Shown: positions 56,669 through 64,000 of the stretch, one piece after another
Numbering within the stretch: position 1 is the stretch's first letter
Layout: each line of letters begins with the position of its first letter
Notes under the pieces: model-generated
What the model saw: only the letters and a program-made list of their open reading frames with translations
What the model was told of the DNA's origin: nothing
Database searches by the model: none
Translations under genes and position numbers: made by a program
From: Bacteroides cellulosilyticus
GTDB taxonomy: Bacteria > Bacteroidota > Bacteroidia > Bacteroidales > Bacteroidaceae
Direction of reading: 5' to 3'
Assembly (NCBI RefSeq): GCF_020091405.1
Contig: NZ_CP081903.1
Span: 248,001-312,000 of the forward strand
DNA: 64,000 nucleotides

Positions 56669-56898
56669 GTGTTTTTTAATCGTTCGTTTAATAGACAACA
56701 CGATCATGCCTTCAACATGAAATTTGAAATCATAAAAATGAGAGGATATTAAATATATATATTATTAATATTATCACATTGATTACTAATAATATAACTG
56801 ACAAAAAATGAAATAATAGAAATATTTTTATTAAACATCTTGCACGTTCGAAAAATACCCCTTATCTTTGCGCCCATTAAACGAACGTTTTTTAAACA
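56669..56898. promoter_or_regulatory. Invertible capsule promoter, in OFF orientation
   Basis: CGTTCGTTTAAT at 56681-56692 is perfectly inverted at 56876-56887; with flanks (GTGTTT outside) about 22 of 30 positions match. The repeats contain the ACGTTCGT-like core described for Bacteroides fragilis capsule switches; the right copy on the minus strand reads AAACGTTCGT. They bound 183 bp holding one good promoter, TATCTTTG at 56863-56870 with TTG about 20 bp before it. It points right, away from upxY. Inversion would set it 5 bp inside the left repeat facing upxY with a leader of about 160 nt. The gene-free stretch 56531-57062 is accounted for by this switch and the next promoter. Confidence 0.8.
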
Positions 56899-57007
56899 CC
56901 CCCTATTTTTTACTATACCATTCTAATTTACTGCATATTACATCTGCCAAAAAAGTTTTAATTTCATTTTATTCATCTTCCTCAACTCTGCACATCTACA
57001 ATCCTAG

Positions 57008-57015
57008 TATCTTTG
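57008..57015 (+). promoter_or_regulatory. -7 box before the A8-run gene
   Basis: TATCTTTG matches TAnnTTTG, 48 bp before the ATG at 57063, with no clear -33 box. It gives that gene a promoter independent of the capsule switch. Confidence 0.5.
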
Positions 57016-57062
57016 CACCCTTATTTACAAATTAACTGTTTTTAATTAAATATTTTCATAAA

Positions 57063-57481
57063 ATGAGTAATTCAAAAAAAACGCTGCTAAAAGCGAAGAA
57101 AAAGAGTTAGTAAAACCAAGTGAACAGAACAGGCAATCCTCTGAACAAGCGGAAAATAAACCACACAGAGGCCGTCCTAAGGGTAAAAAGGTTAAAGGAA
57201 TTAACAATAACCAAGAAAGTATGCTGGGAAATCTTTTGGATGGATACATCGAGGGTAATTTCTACGTTGGAAACAATGAAAAGATTCCACCCGAAAAACT
57301 CGAATTAGCCCCGTTCATAGAACGCATAGCGGAAACCAAACTCTTCCTAAATGATGACGGAACCCCTATGTCAAAGAGCACTTTAACCAAAATGGCAGAA
57401 AAAATGTGGCAAAAGGATAAAAGAGTCAGACACAACGAAAAGCATAAGGAGAAATCACACTCCAGAAGAGGCAGGAATTAA
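57063..57481 (+). pseudogene. Small basic protein gene, frame broken at an A8 tract
   Basis: ATG 57063 opens MSNSKKTLLKAKKKS and stops at 57110. Adding one base to the run of eight A (57074-57081) would give one frame of about 139 codons: MSNSKKNAAKSEEKEL, a basic RGRPKGKKVKG patch like an AT-hook near residue 40, then SMLGNLLDGYIEGNFYVG and FIERIAETKLFLNDDGTPMSKSTLTKMAEKM to 57481. The distal part alone is open from ATG 57221 (86 residues). So the gene is either broken, phase variable by slippage, or misread in the run. The protein is not assigned; the neighbourhood is that of small accessory genes beside capsule loci. Confidence 0.65.
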
Positions 57482-57551
57482 AAAGATACTGTCAAAACAG
57501 CAAGACCTACCTTTGCCCCCACGTTAACAAGACCAAGTCAGACTTCAATGA

Positions 57552-57590
57552 GATGCCGCTTCCTCTTATGCGAAGCGACATCTTTTTTTT
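57552..57590 (+). terminator. Intrinsic terminator
   Basis: GATGCCGCTT (57552-57561) pairs with AAGCGACATC (57573-57582), one mismatch, followed by eight T. Ends the transcript of the A8-run gene. Confidence 0.85.
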
Positions 57591-57650
57591 ATGCTATGGC
57601 ATGGGCTTGAAAACGTAACCAACATTATTATTAATTAAATATATCGTAAG

Positions 57651-58004
57651 ATGAAAAGACACGAGTTCAAAAATCCGGTTCCAGTCCGTGAAAGAATGGC
57701 AGAAAAATGGAAAAAACGGTTCATGTTCGAAAAGGGGTATTCCGAAGAATGTGCAGAATACATGGCACAAAGATTGATCGACCTCATTGACCACATGCAG
57801 TATGGCTATGCCCTTATTGCCTTTCACAAACAAGGCACAATATTCAAAATGGTGAAAGCAACCCTCATGCCCTATGAAAGTTTCTTCCACCGATTCTATG
57901 AAATGAAGCGCATAGAAAGTACTGTAGTTTACTGGGATGTAGAGTCACAGGCTTGGAGAAGTTTCCAGTTGGAGAATTTACTAGACTGGAGCCCCGTCTG
58001 CTAA
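57651..58004 (+). CDS. Small protein, probable SH3-like beta-barrel (DUF2693 type)
   Basis: 117 residues, no signal peptide. A helical, basic first half (RERMAEKWKKRFMFEKGY) and a second half of strands: FHKQGTIFKMVKATLMPYE, then STVVYWDVESQAWRSFQLENL, which resembles the single-domain SH3-like proteins found with mobile and capsule-linked DNA in Bacteroides. The match is by pattern only. Lies 33 bp before a DUF4373 gene on the same strand. Confidence 0.6.
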   Translation: MKRHEFKNPVPVRERMAEKWKKRFMFEKGYSEECAEYMAQRLIDLIDHMQYGYALIAFHKQGTIFKMVKATLMPYESFFHRFYEMKRIESTVVYWDVESQAWRSFQLENLLDWSPVC

Positions 58005-58037
58005 TCATTAATCACTAATCGTTTAATAACTAAAGAA

Positions 58038-58841
58038 ATGGCAATGAATTGTACAGGGGTACTGTATTTCCCCATAACTATAAGTCTGCTCGAAGGAGTA
58101 GCAACAGAACTGATAGAAGCCCGGTTCGGACTGAAAGGTGTAGCGGCATTCATAAAGCTACTCGGAAAAATTTATAAAGAAGAAGGGTATTACCTGGTGT
58201 GGAACAAAGAGCAGTGCATGCTCTTTGCCCACAAATTAGGAAACGAACTATCGGACGAGGAAATGCAGGAAATCGTAGAACTTCTGATAGCGAAAGACAT
58301 ATTCGACCGGAAAATGTATGAGGAACATCACGTATTGACATCCGAACCTATCCAAAAAGTATGGTTGGAAGCCACCAAGCGCAGAAAACGGGACTTGAAT
58401 CCTCTCCCTTACTTCCTCGTAGAAACTAAAGTTCCTAAAAACGGGAAAGAAGAAAATGAGGTACAGGATGTATTGTTTCCACCCGAAAATGCATGCAATT
58501 CCGAACAAAGTAAAGAAAAGCAAAGTAAAGAAAAGGAAAACACTCCCCCTCTAACTCCCCAAGGGGAGGATGGAGGAAAAGGAACGGAGGGTTCTTCGAT
58601 CGAGATTCCGGGATACGCCTACAACAAGAAGACACACAATCTGGAAGGTTTGATGTTGGAGTTGCAACAACTTCATATCGTAGATCGAAATGAAATCAAT
58701 GCCATTCTTCGACTATCCGACTACGGAAGACTGGGAGGATATGTGTTTAAAATAATCAGCAGTACACGGTGGAGTACCGTACTGGCAAAAGGGAAATACG
58801 TCATCGCCGCACTAAGAAAAGAGAAAACCGGAAACGGCTGA
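58038..58841 (+). CDS. DUF4373 (Lin1244/Lin1753-like) protein
   Basis: 267 residues. The N-terminal domain (about 10-115) is characteristic: YFPITISLLEGVATELIEARFGLKGVAAFIKLLGKIYKEEGYYL, a winged-helix-like fold, with EQCMLFAHKLG and IVELLIAKDIFD. A charged Lys/Glu linker (145-180) and a helical C-terminus follow. The domain is found in phage- and plasmid-derived replication or regulatory proteins and is often seen beside Bacteroides capsule loci. A DNA-binding role is inferred. AAAGAA before the ATG is the only start signal. Confidence 0.85.
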   Translation: MAMNCTGVLYFPITISLLEGVATELIEARFGLKGVAAFIKLLGKIYKEEGYYLVWNKEQCMLFAHKLGNELSDEEMQEIVELLIAKDIFDRKMYEEHHVLTSEPIQKVWLEATKRRKRDLNPLPYFLVETKVPKNGKEENEVQDVLFPPENACNSEQSKEKQSKEKENTPPLTPQGEDGGKGTEGSSIEIPGYAYNKKTHNLEGLMLELQQLHIVDRNEINAILRLSDYGRLGGYVFKIISSTRWSTVLAKGKYVIAALRKEKTGNG

Positions 58842-58869
58842 TAATCAAGGCTAATATCTGATTAGCCAA

Positions 58870-58944
58870 GGCTACACCCTTTGCCTCCTATGGCTACACC
58901 CTTTATGACAAAGGGCTACACCATACGGGCGAAAGGGTGTAGCC
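58870..58944. repeat. Repeats of GGCTACACC with an inverted copy
   Basis: GGCTACACCCTTT at 58870-58882 and 58892-58904, GGCTACACC at 58914-58922 (22-bp spacing), and the inverse AAAGGGTGTAGCC at 58932-58944. The inverted copy allows three alternative hairpins between the convergent DUF4373 and ATPase genes. It may act as a terminator, although no T-tract is present. Confidence 0.7.
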
Positions 58945-58980
58945 ATCCTAAAGTACCCGTCAAGACTTACAAAATATACA

Positions 58981-60207
58981 TCAATGTATATTTTTGAAAT
59001 AATCATATACAGGTAGTACACGAACCGTTTTATCCCCAATAATAAACTTGTCACGCTGATTAAATGACAGCAATAATCCCTCAGGCAGATTAAAAAAGGT
59101 CAAGGCATCCAACAGTCCTTCAACTTCACGCTTCCTGTTTTCGGCAGTCAATGAATAGCAAACCTGAATAGCTAAACAGGGTACACTGTTTTCAGCTATA
59201 ATAAAGTCACATTCTTTCTGATTCTCATTATAATAAAAAATTTCCGAATAACGGCGACGCAACTCTGCAAAGACCATATTCTCCAATCGACGTCCTTCGT
59301 CACGGGTAAATGAAGGAGAGGCTATTGAAACTACACCATTATCCACGCAGTACACTTTCTTAGGATTTAGTAACTGTGCCTTATAAGAATATGAGAATCT
59401 CGGGACAAAACTTATTAAATAGGTTTGCTCAAAATAAGAAAAATAGTCCGATACAGTAGACGTACTTTTCACTCCAAGCACTTGCTTGAGTTTATTGGCG
59501 GAAACCAAATTTCCTATATTCCCTACTAAATAAGCCAATAAACTTTTTAATGAATGCTCATCACGAATATTATACCTTACTGCGATATCACGATAGACGA
59601 TATCATTGACCAAATCAGATAACACATCCGGATTATCTAATTGCAAGTATTGCGGAAAGCCTCCTTTATACAGGTAATCATATAAAGAGCCTTCACCAAT
59701 CTCTTGTTCTTTATAACCACAATATTCTGCATAAGAAAAAGGAAAAAGTTCCTTAGTAATGTGCCGTCCGGTCAATTTGGTCCCCAATTCACGACTCAAC
59801 ATGGAAGCATTGGAACCAGTCACCACCACATAGAATCCTTCATCCAGCTTACCCCTGACATACACCTCCCATCCTTCAACAACCTGAACCTCATCGAAGA
59901 AAAGAACTCTACACTTCTCATTTTCCTTAATTACTTCATCTACTATGCGGAAATCGTTAAACTCAAAACCATATAACAGCGGAGTATCAAAATTCAACAA
60001 AACAGTCTCTTCCAACTGATATTTATCCATTAGCATCTGAAACAGCAAAGTACTTTTTCCACACCGGCGTATGCCCGAAATAATTAGTGCATAATCCTGC
60101 AATAACGGAGAAAGAGAAGATAACAAATCACGCCTGTATCCCTGACCTTTTTTTATCCGCTCACTCTGCATGCGGATTGCTTCTATGATATCTGACCGAC
60201 TTATCAT
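58981..60207 (-). CDS. AAA ATPase with C-terminal DUF4143
   Basis: 408 residues from ATG 60207 (MISRSDIIEAIRMQ); the open frame runs to 60297, but a -7 box at 60241-60234 places the transcript start near 60226. Walker A ISGIRRCGKSTLLFQM near 42-57, Walker B VLFFDEVQ near 100, GSNASML near 127; the C-terminal DUF4143 (about 190-390) has a nuclease-like ENMVFAELRRR...NENQKECDFI pattern with Glu/Asp residues. Family members are widespread, of unknown function, sometimes linked to defence. Three palindromes upstream suggest tight control. Confidence 0.85.
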   Translation of the reverse strand: MISRSDIIEAIRMQSERIKKGQGYRRDLLSSLSPLLQDYALIISGIRRCGKSTLLFQMLMDKYQLEETVLLNFDTPLLYGFEFNDFRIVDEVIKENEKCRVLFFDEVQVVEGWEVYVRGKLDEGFYVVVTGSNASMLSRELGTKLTGRHITKELFPFSYAEYCGYKEQEIGEGSLYDYLYKGGFPQYLQLDNPDVLSDLVNDIVYRDIAVRYNIRDEHSLKSLLAYLVGNIGNLVSANKLKQVLGVKSTSTVSDYFSYFEQTYLISFVPRFSYSYKAQLLNPKKVYCVDNGVVSIASPSFTRDEGRRLENMVFAELRRRYSEIFYYNENQKECDFIIAENSVPCLAIQVCYSLTAENRKREVEGLLDALTFFNLPEGLLLSFNQRDKFIIGDKTVRVLPVYDYFKNIH

Positions 60208-60233
60208 AATATTTATCTTTTTAAGTTCAAGTG

Positions 60234-60307
60234 CAAATATAGGTATTCCATTCTGAATGGACAAATTCATCCATTCTAAATGGATACTCCTTTCCATTCT
60301 GAATGGA
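60234..60307 (-). promoter_or_regulatory. Promoter with three evenly spaced palindromic operators
   Basis: Minus-strand -7 box TATATTTG (60241-60234). Upstream lie three 15-bp palindromes TCCATTCTGAATGGA at 60247-60261, 60270-60284 (one base changed) and 60293-60307, exactly 23 bp apart. They cover the region from about -20 to -80, where a repressor or activator would act. Confidence 0.75.
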
Positions 60308-60316
60308 CAAAAAAAA

Positions 60317-60349
60317 TAGCGGCTGACTCACAAAGGGAGTCAACCGCTA
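60317..60349 (-). terminator. Terminator of mdh
   Basis: TAGCGGCTGACTC (60317-60329) pairs with GAGTCAACCGCTA (60337-60349), one mismatch. On the minus strand it is followed by eight T. Located 30 bp after the mdh stop. Confidence 0.88.
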
Positions 60350-60379
60350 CTGAATATTAATATAAAAACGCTTTCTTGA

Positions 60380-61321
60380 TTAGAGAGCACCTACTTCTTT
60401 CAATGCAGCGTTAGTTCCGTGAACAGCCTTAGCACTGGCAGCGAATTTTTCTTTTTCGTCAGCAGTCAGTTCCAGTTCAACGATCTTTTCGATACCATTC
60501 TTGCCCAGGATAACGGGAACACCGATACAAAGATCAGATTCACCATATTCGCCTTCCAGCAATACAGAGCAAGGAATCATCTTCTTCTGGTTGTGGATGA
60601 TAGACTCAACTACATAAGCTCCTGCCGCACCCGGTGCATACCATGCGGAAGTACCCAGCAACTTAGTCAGCGTAGCACCACCTACCATAGTAGAAGCTAC
60701 AACTTCGTTCAGTTTTTCTTCGCTCAACAGTGTGCTAACCGGTTGTCCTTTGTATGTAGCCAGGCGAGCCAACGGAATCATAGTAGTATCACCATGACCA
60801 CCGATTACCATACCTTCTACTTCGTTTGCATTGCAACCCAAAGCTTGAGACAGGAAATATTTGAAACGAGAGCTGTCCAAAGCACCACCCATACCGATAA
60901 CACGGTTCTTAGGCAGACCCAAAGATTTCAATGCCAGATAAGTCATTGTATCCATCGGATTAGAAATAACTACAAGGATAGCGTTGGGAGAATATTTCAA
61001 TGCATTTTCAGCAACAGTTTTCACGATACCGGCATTCACACCGATCAACTCTTCACGAGTCATGCCCGGCTTACGGGGAATACCTGATGTGATAACAATA
61101 ACGTCAGAATTTGCAGTCTTCTCATAATCGTTGGTGCAGCCTACAATAGTGGTATCAAAACCCAACAATTGAGCTGTCTGCATCATATCCATTGCCTTAC
61201 CTTCTGAAACGCCTTCTTTAACATCCAGCATTACCACTTCGTCAGCCACTTCATTAAAGGCCAACACATTAGCGCATGTAGCACCTACGTTACCTGCACC
61301 TACTACGGTTACTTTTGACAT
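60380..61321 (-). CDS. mdh: Malate dehydrogenase
   Basis: 313 residues from ATG 61321 (MSKVTVVGAGNVG). The open frame extends to 61378 but a -7 box TACTTTTG (61369-61362, minus) sets the transcript start near 61354 and excludes it. NAD-dependent interconversion of malate and oxaloacetate; in Bacteroides it serves the reductive branch to fumarate and succinate. Marks: Rossmann GAGNVGATCANVL, TSGIPRKPGMTRE near 80-92 (substrate Arg), VISNPMDTMTYL near 116, and GGHGDTTMIPL with catalytic His near 175. LDH-like family MDH, full length. Confidence 0.95.
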   Translation of the reverse strand: MSKVTVVGAGNVGATCANVLAFNEVADEVVMLDVKEGVSEGKAMDMMQTAQLLGFDTTIVGCTNDYEKTANSDVIVITSGIPRKPGMTREELIGVNAGIVKTVAENALKYSPNAILVVISNPMDTMTYLALKSLGLPKNRVIGMGGALDSSRFKYFLSQALGCNANEVEGMVIGGHGDTTMIPLARLATYKGQPVSTLLSEEKLNEVVASTMVGGATLTKLLGTSAWYAPGAAGAYVVESIIHNQKKMIPCSVLLEGEYGESDLCIGVPVILGKNGIEKIVELELTADEKEKFAASAKAVHGTNAALKEVGAL

Positions 61322-61361
61322 AATCTTCAATTTTTTGTTTATATGTGTAATAAAGTTGCGA

Positions 61362-61369
61362 CAAAAGTA
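61362..61369 (-). promoter_or_regulatory. -7 box of mdh
   Basis: TACTTTTG on the minus strand matches TAnnTTTG; it decides the start of mdh at 61321. Confidence 0.6.
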
Positions 61370-61465
61370 CAACGACATTCGTAATTAAGGAAATTTTTCC
61401 GTAATAATTTTAGTTAAATGATTATTAAGTTAAGGGTTGGTGATTAGCGATTGACGATTAATGCT

Positions 61466-61473
61466 TATTTTTG
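61466..61473 (+). promoter_or_regulatory. -7 box of the coiled-coil protein gene
   Basis: TATTTTTG, 53 bp before the ATG at 61527, matches TAnnTTTG. No convincing -33 box. Confidence 0.5.
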
Positions 61474-61526
61474 CGGCGGAATAGACCTAACCCTATTTTA
61501 CACACCTATTATATTAATGAAACAAT

Positions 61527-62405
61527 ATGGCAAATAACAAAAATAAGCTGGTGATTATTGCAGGTACTGTATTAGTATTAGCCTTGGTGGGCGTCACTGT
61601 ATTATTACTCACCGAAAAGCAGACCAACAAAGAACTGGTACAGGAATTTCAACTGGAAAAGGAAGACCTGGAAAACGAATATACACGCTTTGCACAACAA
61701 TATGACGAACTGAAATTAACAGTCTCCAACGATTCCCTGTCCGTACTATTAGAACAGGAGCAATTGAAAACCCAACGTCTGTTAGAAGAACTGCGTACCG
61801 TAAAAAGCAGTAACGCCGCTGAAATACGCCGTCTGAAGAATGAACTTGCCACCTTACGTAAAGTTATGATAGGTTATATCAACCAAATAGATTCACTGAA
61901 TAGGCTTACCGCTCATCAGAAAGAGGTGATCGCACAGGTCACGCAGAAATACAACGATGCTTCCCGCCAAATCAGTAATTTGTCCGAAGAAAAAAAGAAC
62001 CTGAATAAAAAAGTAACTCTTGCTGCCCAACTGGATGCGACCAACATCAACATTCAAGCCGTGAACAAACGGGATAAAGCAGCCAAGAAAGTAAAAGACG
62101 TGGTGAAATTCAAGATAGGATTTACTATCGTCAAAAACATCACAGCTGAAACAGGCGAACGTACCATCTATGTCCGCATCACCAAACCGGATAATGACGT
62201 GCTGACTAAAAACCCTTCCAATACATTCCCGTATGAAAACCGCGAGTTGGGGTATTCCATCAAAAAGTACATTGAATACAACGGTGAAGAGCAAAATATA
62301 ACCGTGTACTGGAATGTAGAAGAGTATCTATATGCAGGTACCTATCGGGTAGATCTTTTCGCAGACGGAACACTTATCGGCTCGCAATCCTTTACATTGG
62401 ACTAA
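61527..62405 (+). CDS. Membrane-anchored coiled-coil protein of unknown function
   Basis: 292 residues. One N-terminal membrane helix (LVIIAGTVLVLALVGVTVLLL, about 8-28), then a long coiled coil (about 34-170) with heptad-spaced Leu and many Glu/Lys, then a globular beta-rich domain (about 190-292) ending GTYRVDLFADGTLIGSQSFTLD. The topology suggests an inner-membrane anchor with a periplasmic rod and sensor-like head. The head pattern (ITVYWNVEEYLYAGTYRVDLFADG) resembles small beta-sandwich domains but I cannot name the family. Lies 117 bp before a TolC-type gene but has its own promoter. Confidence 0.75.
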   Translation: MANNKNKLVIIAGTVLVLALVGVTVLLLTEKQTNKELVQEFQLEKEDLENEYTRFAQQYDELKLTVSNDSLSVLLEQEQLKTQRLLEELRTVKSSNAAEIRRLKNELATLRKVMIGYINQIDSLNRLTAHQKEVIAQVTQKYNDASRQISNLSEEKKNLNKKVTLAAQLDATNINIQAVNKRDKAAKKVKDVVKFKIGFTIVKNITAETGERTIYVRITKPDNDVLTKNPSNTFPYENRELGYSIKKYIEYNGEEQNITVYWNVEEYLYAGTYRVDLFADGTLIGSQSFTLD

Positions 62406-62420
62406 AAAAGATTAAATTAT

Positions 62421-62451
62421 TTTGAGGTCTCACTGAAAGCCTATACATTTG
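62421..62451 (+). promoter_or_regulatory. Promoter of the TolC-family gene
   Basis: TTTG at 62421-62424 and TACATTTG at 62444-62451, with a 19-bp spacer, match the Bacteroides -33/-7 consensus. A leader of about 65 nt follows. Confidence 0.75.
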
Positions 62452-62522
62452 CATCGTTGTTTATGCAATTATTGTTGCATCACAAAACAACGTTTTAATC
62501 ACCTTAATAATGTATAGACACG

Positions 62523-64000
62523 ATGAGAAAGTTCTTCTGTTTCATTTGGTTGGTATGTCTGACCTTCTCTGTCGGCGCACAAGAGGTTTTGAGCCTCGAT
62601 AGTTGCCGTGCATTGGCCATTGCCAATAACAAAGAACTACTGATAAGCCAGGAGAAAATTAACTCTGCACATTATCAGAGAAAAGCGGCGTTTACCAACT
62701 ACCTTCCCGATATTTCCGCCACCGGTGGATATATGCGTACCCAAAAAGAGATTTCACTATTGAGTGATGCCCAGAAAGGTGCATTAGGTTCAATGGGAAC
62801 TCAGGTGAGCGGTGCTATGCAAAATGGTATACAAGGTATACTGACACAGCACCCTGAGTTGACACAGAATCCGCAATTCATGGCGTTGATCCAGGCGTTA
62901 GGAAGTGTGGACGTTGCCTCTCCGCTCAACGGCCTCGGAAATTCCCTCGTTGACGCATTTCGTACAGATACCCGCAACATGTATGCCGGTGCCCTGACGC
63001 TGACACAACCTTTATATATGGGCGGCAAAATCCGTGCTTACAACAAAATCACCAAATATGCAGAAGAACTGGCACGCCAGCAACATGACAGTGGTCTGCA
63101 AGATGTAATACTTAGTACCGACCAGGCTTACTGGCAGGTAGTATCACTCGCCAGTAAAAAGAAGTTAGCCGAAGGTTACCTCAAGTTACTGCAAAAGTTG
63201 GAAAGCGATGTGGACAAGATGATTGCCGAAGGTGTTGCCACCAAAGCGGACGGTCTATCCGTAAAGGTAAGAGTGAACGAAGCGGAAATGACACTGACCA
63301 AAGTAGAAGATGGCTTGAGCCTGTCCAGAATGCTATTATGCCAGTTATGCGGTTTGGACTTGTCCTCTCCTATCATGCTGAAAGATGAACGGGAAGACGA
63401 TCTCTCTCCTGATCCGGTAGCAGCAAATGGAATTGATCTGAATACGGTTTATGCTACACGGCCGGAAGTACGCAGTCTGGAACTTGCCACGGAAATCTAC
63501 AAGCAGAAGGTAAACGTCACTCGTTCCGAATATCTGCCGTCACTGGCTCTGATGGGAAGCTATATGATGACCAACCCCTCCGTTTTCAACGGTTTCGAAA
63601 AGAAATTCAAAGGTATGTGGAATGTGGGCGTGGTATTACAGGTTCCTATCTGGCATTGGGGTGAAGGCATGTACAAGGTGAAGGCAGCCAAAGCGGAAGC
63701 CCGTATCGCCCAATACCAATTGGACGATGCTAAAGAAAAGATAGAACTTCAAGTCAACCAGTCCGTCTTCAAGGTTAATGAAGCCGCTAAAAAGCTGATT
63801 ATGGCAGAAAAGAATCTGGAAAAAGCAGATGAAAATCTTCGATATGCCACCCTCGGATTTGAAGAAGGCGTGATAGCTGCCAGCAACGTACTCGAAGCAC
63901 ACACAGCCTGGCTTTCAGCTCAGTCCGAAAAGATAGATGCACAAATTGATGTGAAATTGACTGACATCTATCTGAAGAAGGCATTGGGACAGTTGAAAAC
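62523..64000 (+). CDS. TolC-family outer membrane efflux protein, 5' part
   Basis: ATG 62523 opens MRKFFCFIWLVCLTFSVGAQ, a signal peptide, then a frame without stop to the right edge (492 codons). It has two TolC repeats of long helices: SLDSCRALAIANNKELLISQEKI near 25 and ATRPEVRSLELATEIYKQKV near 318, and the barrel strand YAGALTLTQPLYMGGKIRAYNK near 157-178, repeated as VGVVLQVPIWHWGEGMYKVKAAKAEA near 370. A trimer of this family forms the outer membrane channel of RND or ABC efflux pumps; fusion protein and pump genes would be expected just beyond the window. Confidence 0.93.
   Translation, partial: MRKFFCFIWLVCLTFSVGAQEVLSLDSCRALAIANNKELLISQEKINSAHYQRKAAFTNYLPDISATGGYMRTQKEISLLSDAQKGALGSMGTQVSGAMQNGIQGILTQHPELTQNPQFMALIQALGSVDVASPLNGLGNSLVDAFRTDTRNMYAGALTLTQPLYMGGKIRAYNKITKYAEELARQQHDSGLQDVILSTDQAYWQVVSLASKKKLAEGYLKLLQKLESDVDKMIAEGVATKADGLSVKVRVNEAEMTLTKVEDGLSLSRMLLCQLCGLDLSSPIMLKDEREDDLSPDPVAANGIDLNTVYATRPEVRSLELATEIYKQKVNVTRSEYLPSLALMGSYMMTNPSVFNGFEKKFKGMWNVGVVLQVPIWHWGEGMYKVKAAKAEARIAQYQLDDAKEKIELQVNQSVFKVNEAAKKLIMAEKNLEKADENLRYATLGFEEGVIAASNVLEAHTAWLSAQSEKIDAQIDVKLTDIYLKKALGQLK

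Noticed and set aside
56531..56707. N-terminal 59-codon extension of upxY
   Set aside because: No resemblance to UpxY or NusG, and it overlaps the left inverted repeat of the promoter switch; treated as leader.
56844..56888. ACGTTCG (56844-56850) and CGAACGT (56882-56888) as the inverted repeats of a 45-bp promoter switch
   Set aside because: Only 7 bp match, whereas the pair at 56681 and 56876 matches over 12 bp with extended similarity and bounds a segment of the usual size. The inner copy may be a half site.

Overview
The window is chromosomal DNA from a Bacteroides species (gut Bacteroidota). The signs are a SusC/SusD pair, an S-type sulfatase, UpxY/UpxZ capsule regulators, a smalltalk micro-protein, a Bacteroides-type II-C CRISPR-Cas locus, and many promoters with the Bacteroides -7 box TAnnTTTG, several with a -33 TTTG or TTG about 19-22 bp upstream. 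No tRNA or rRNA gene was seen.

Layout. 1-8.4 kb: 3' end of a susC-like gene, susD, then a DcuC-type carrier, an isoaspartyl dipeptidase and a three-domain secreted hydrolase; this looks like a glycan/peptide scavenging block. 8.5-9.85 kb: an IS110-family element inserted in a dispersed hairpin repeat. Its 5' non-coding part folds as a bridge RNA, and all four guide segments can be matched to the target and donor ends. 9.9-11.3 kb: decayed accessory DNA (22-bp tandem repeats, a rhuM remnant, a small hypothetical gene). 11.3-12.9 kb: sulfatase. 13.0-17.4 kb: phenylalanine/tyrosine operon (prephenate dehydratase, aminotransferase, DAHP synthase-chorismate mutase, prephenate dehydrogenase), preceded by a Phe/Tyr-rich leader peptide with a terminator/antiterminator.

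17.5-26.7 kb: complete type II-C CRISPR-Cas locus: 34 repeats and 33 spacers, cas2, cas1, a decayed BRO-family gene wedged between cas1 and cas9, cas9 (1433 aa) and a tracrRNA divergent from cas9. Every repeat carries a Bacteroides -7 box with a -33-like TTG 19 bp upstream, so each repeat may be its own crRNA promoter. 26.7-41.8 kb: housekeeping genes: dnaG, folE, a SPOR protein, tpiA, a DoxX/thioredoxin-like membrane protein, a DUF1599 protein, an M23/LysM peptidase, recG-ispD-DJ-1-tonB-exbD-exbB-pdxJ, nadK, smalltalk and an HU-like protein.

42.0-56.9 kb: a capsular polysaccharide locus on the minus strand: upxY, upxZ, a cytidylyltransferase-PLP enzyme fusion, an ornithine-cyclodeaminase homologue, a Wzx flippase, LicD, wecB, glycosyltransferases, a Wzy-like polymerase, gmd, an SDR enzyme and a WecA-like initiating transferase. 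Its promoter region (about 56.67-56.90 kb) is bounded by inverted repeats. The only good -7 box inside faces away from upxY, so this copy appears locked in the OFF orientation. The fusion enzyme with LicD suggests that the capsule is decorated with a phospho-amino-alcohol.

57.0-64.0 kb: small accessory genes that often accompany Bacteroides capsule loci (one broken at an A8 run), a DUF4143-type AAA ATPase behind three evenly spaced palindromes, mdh, a coiled-coil membrane protein and the 5' part of a TolC-family gene.
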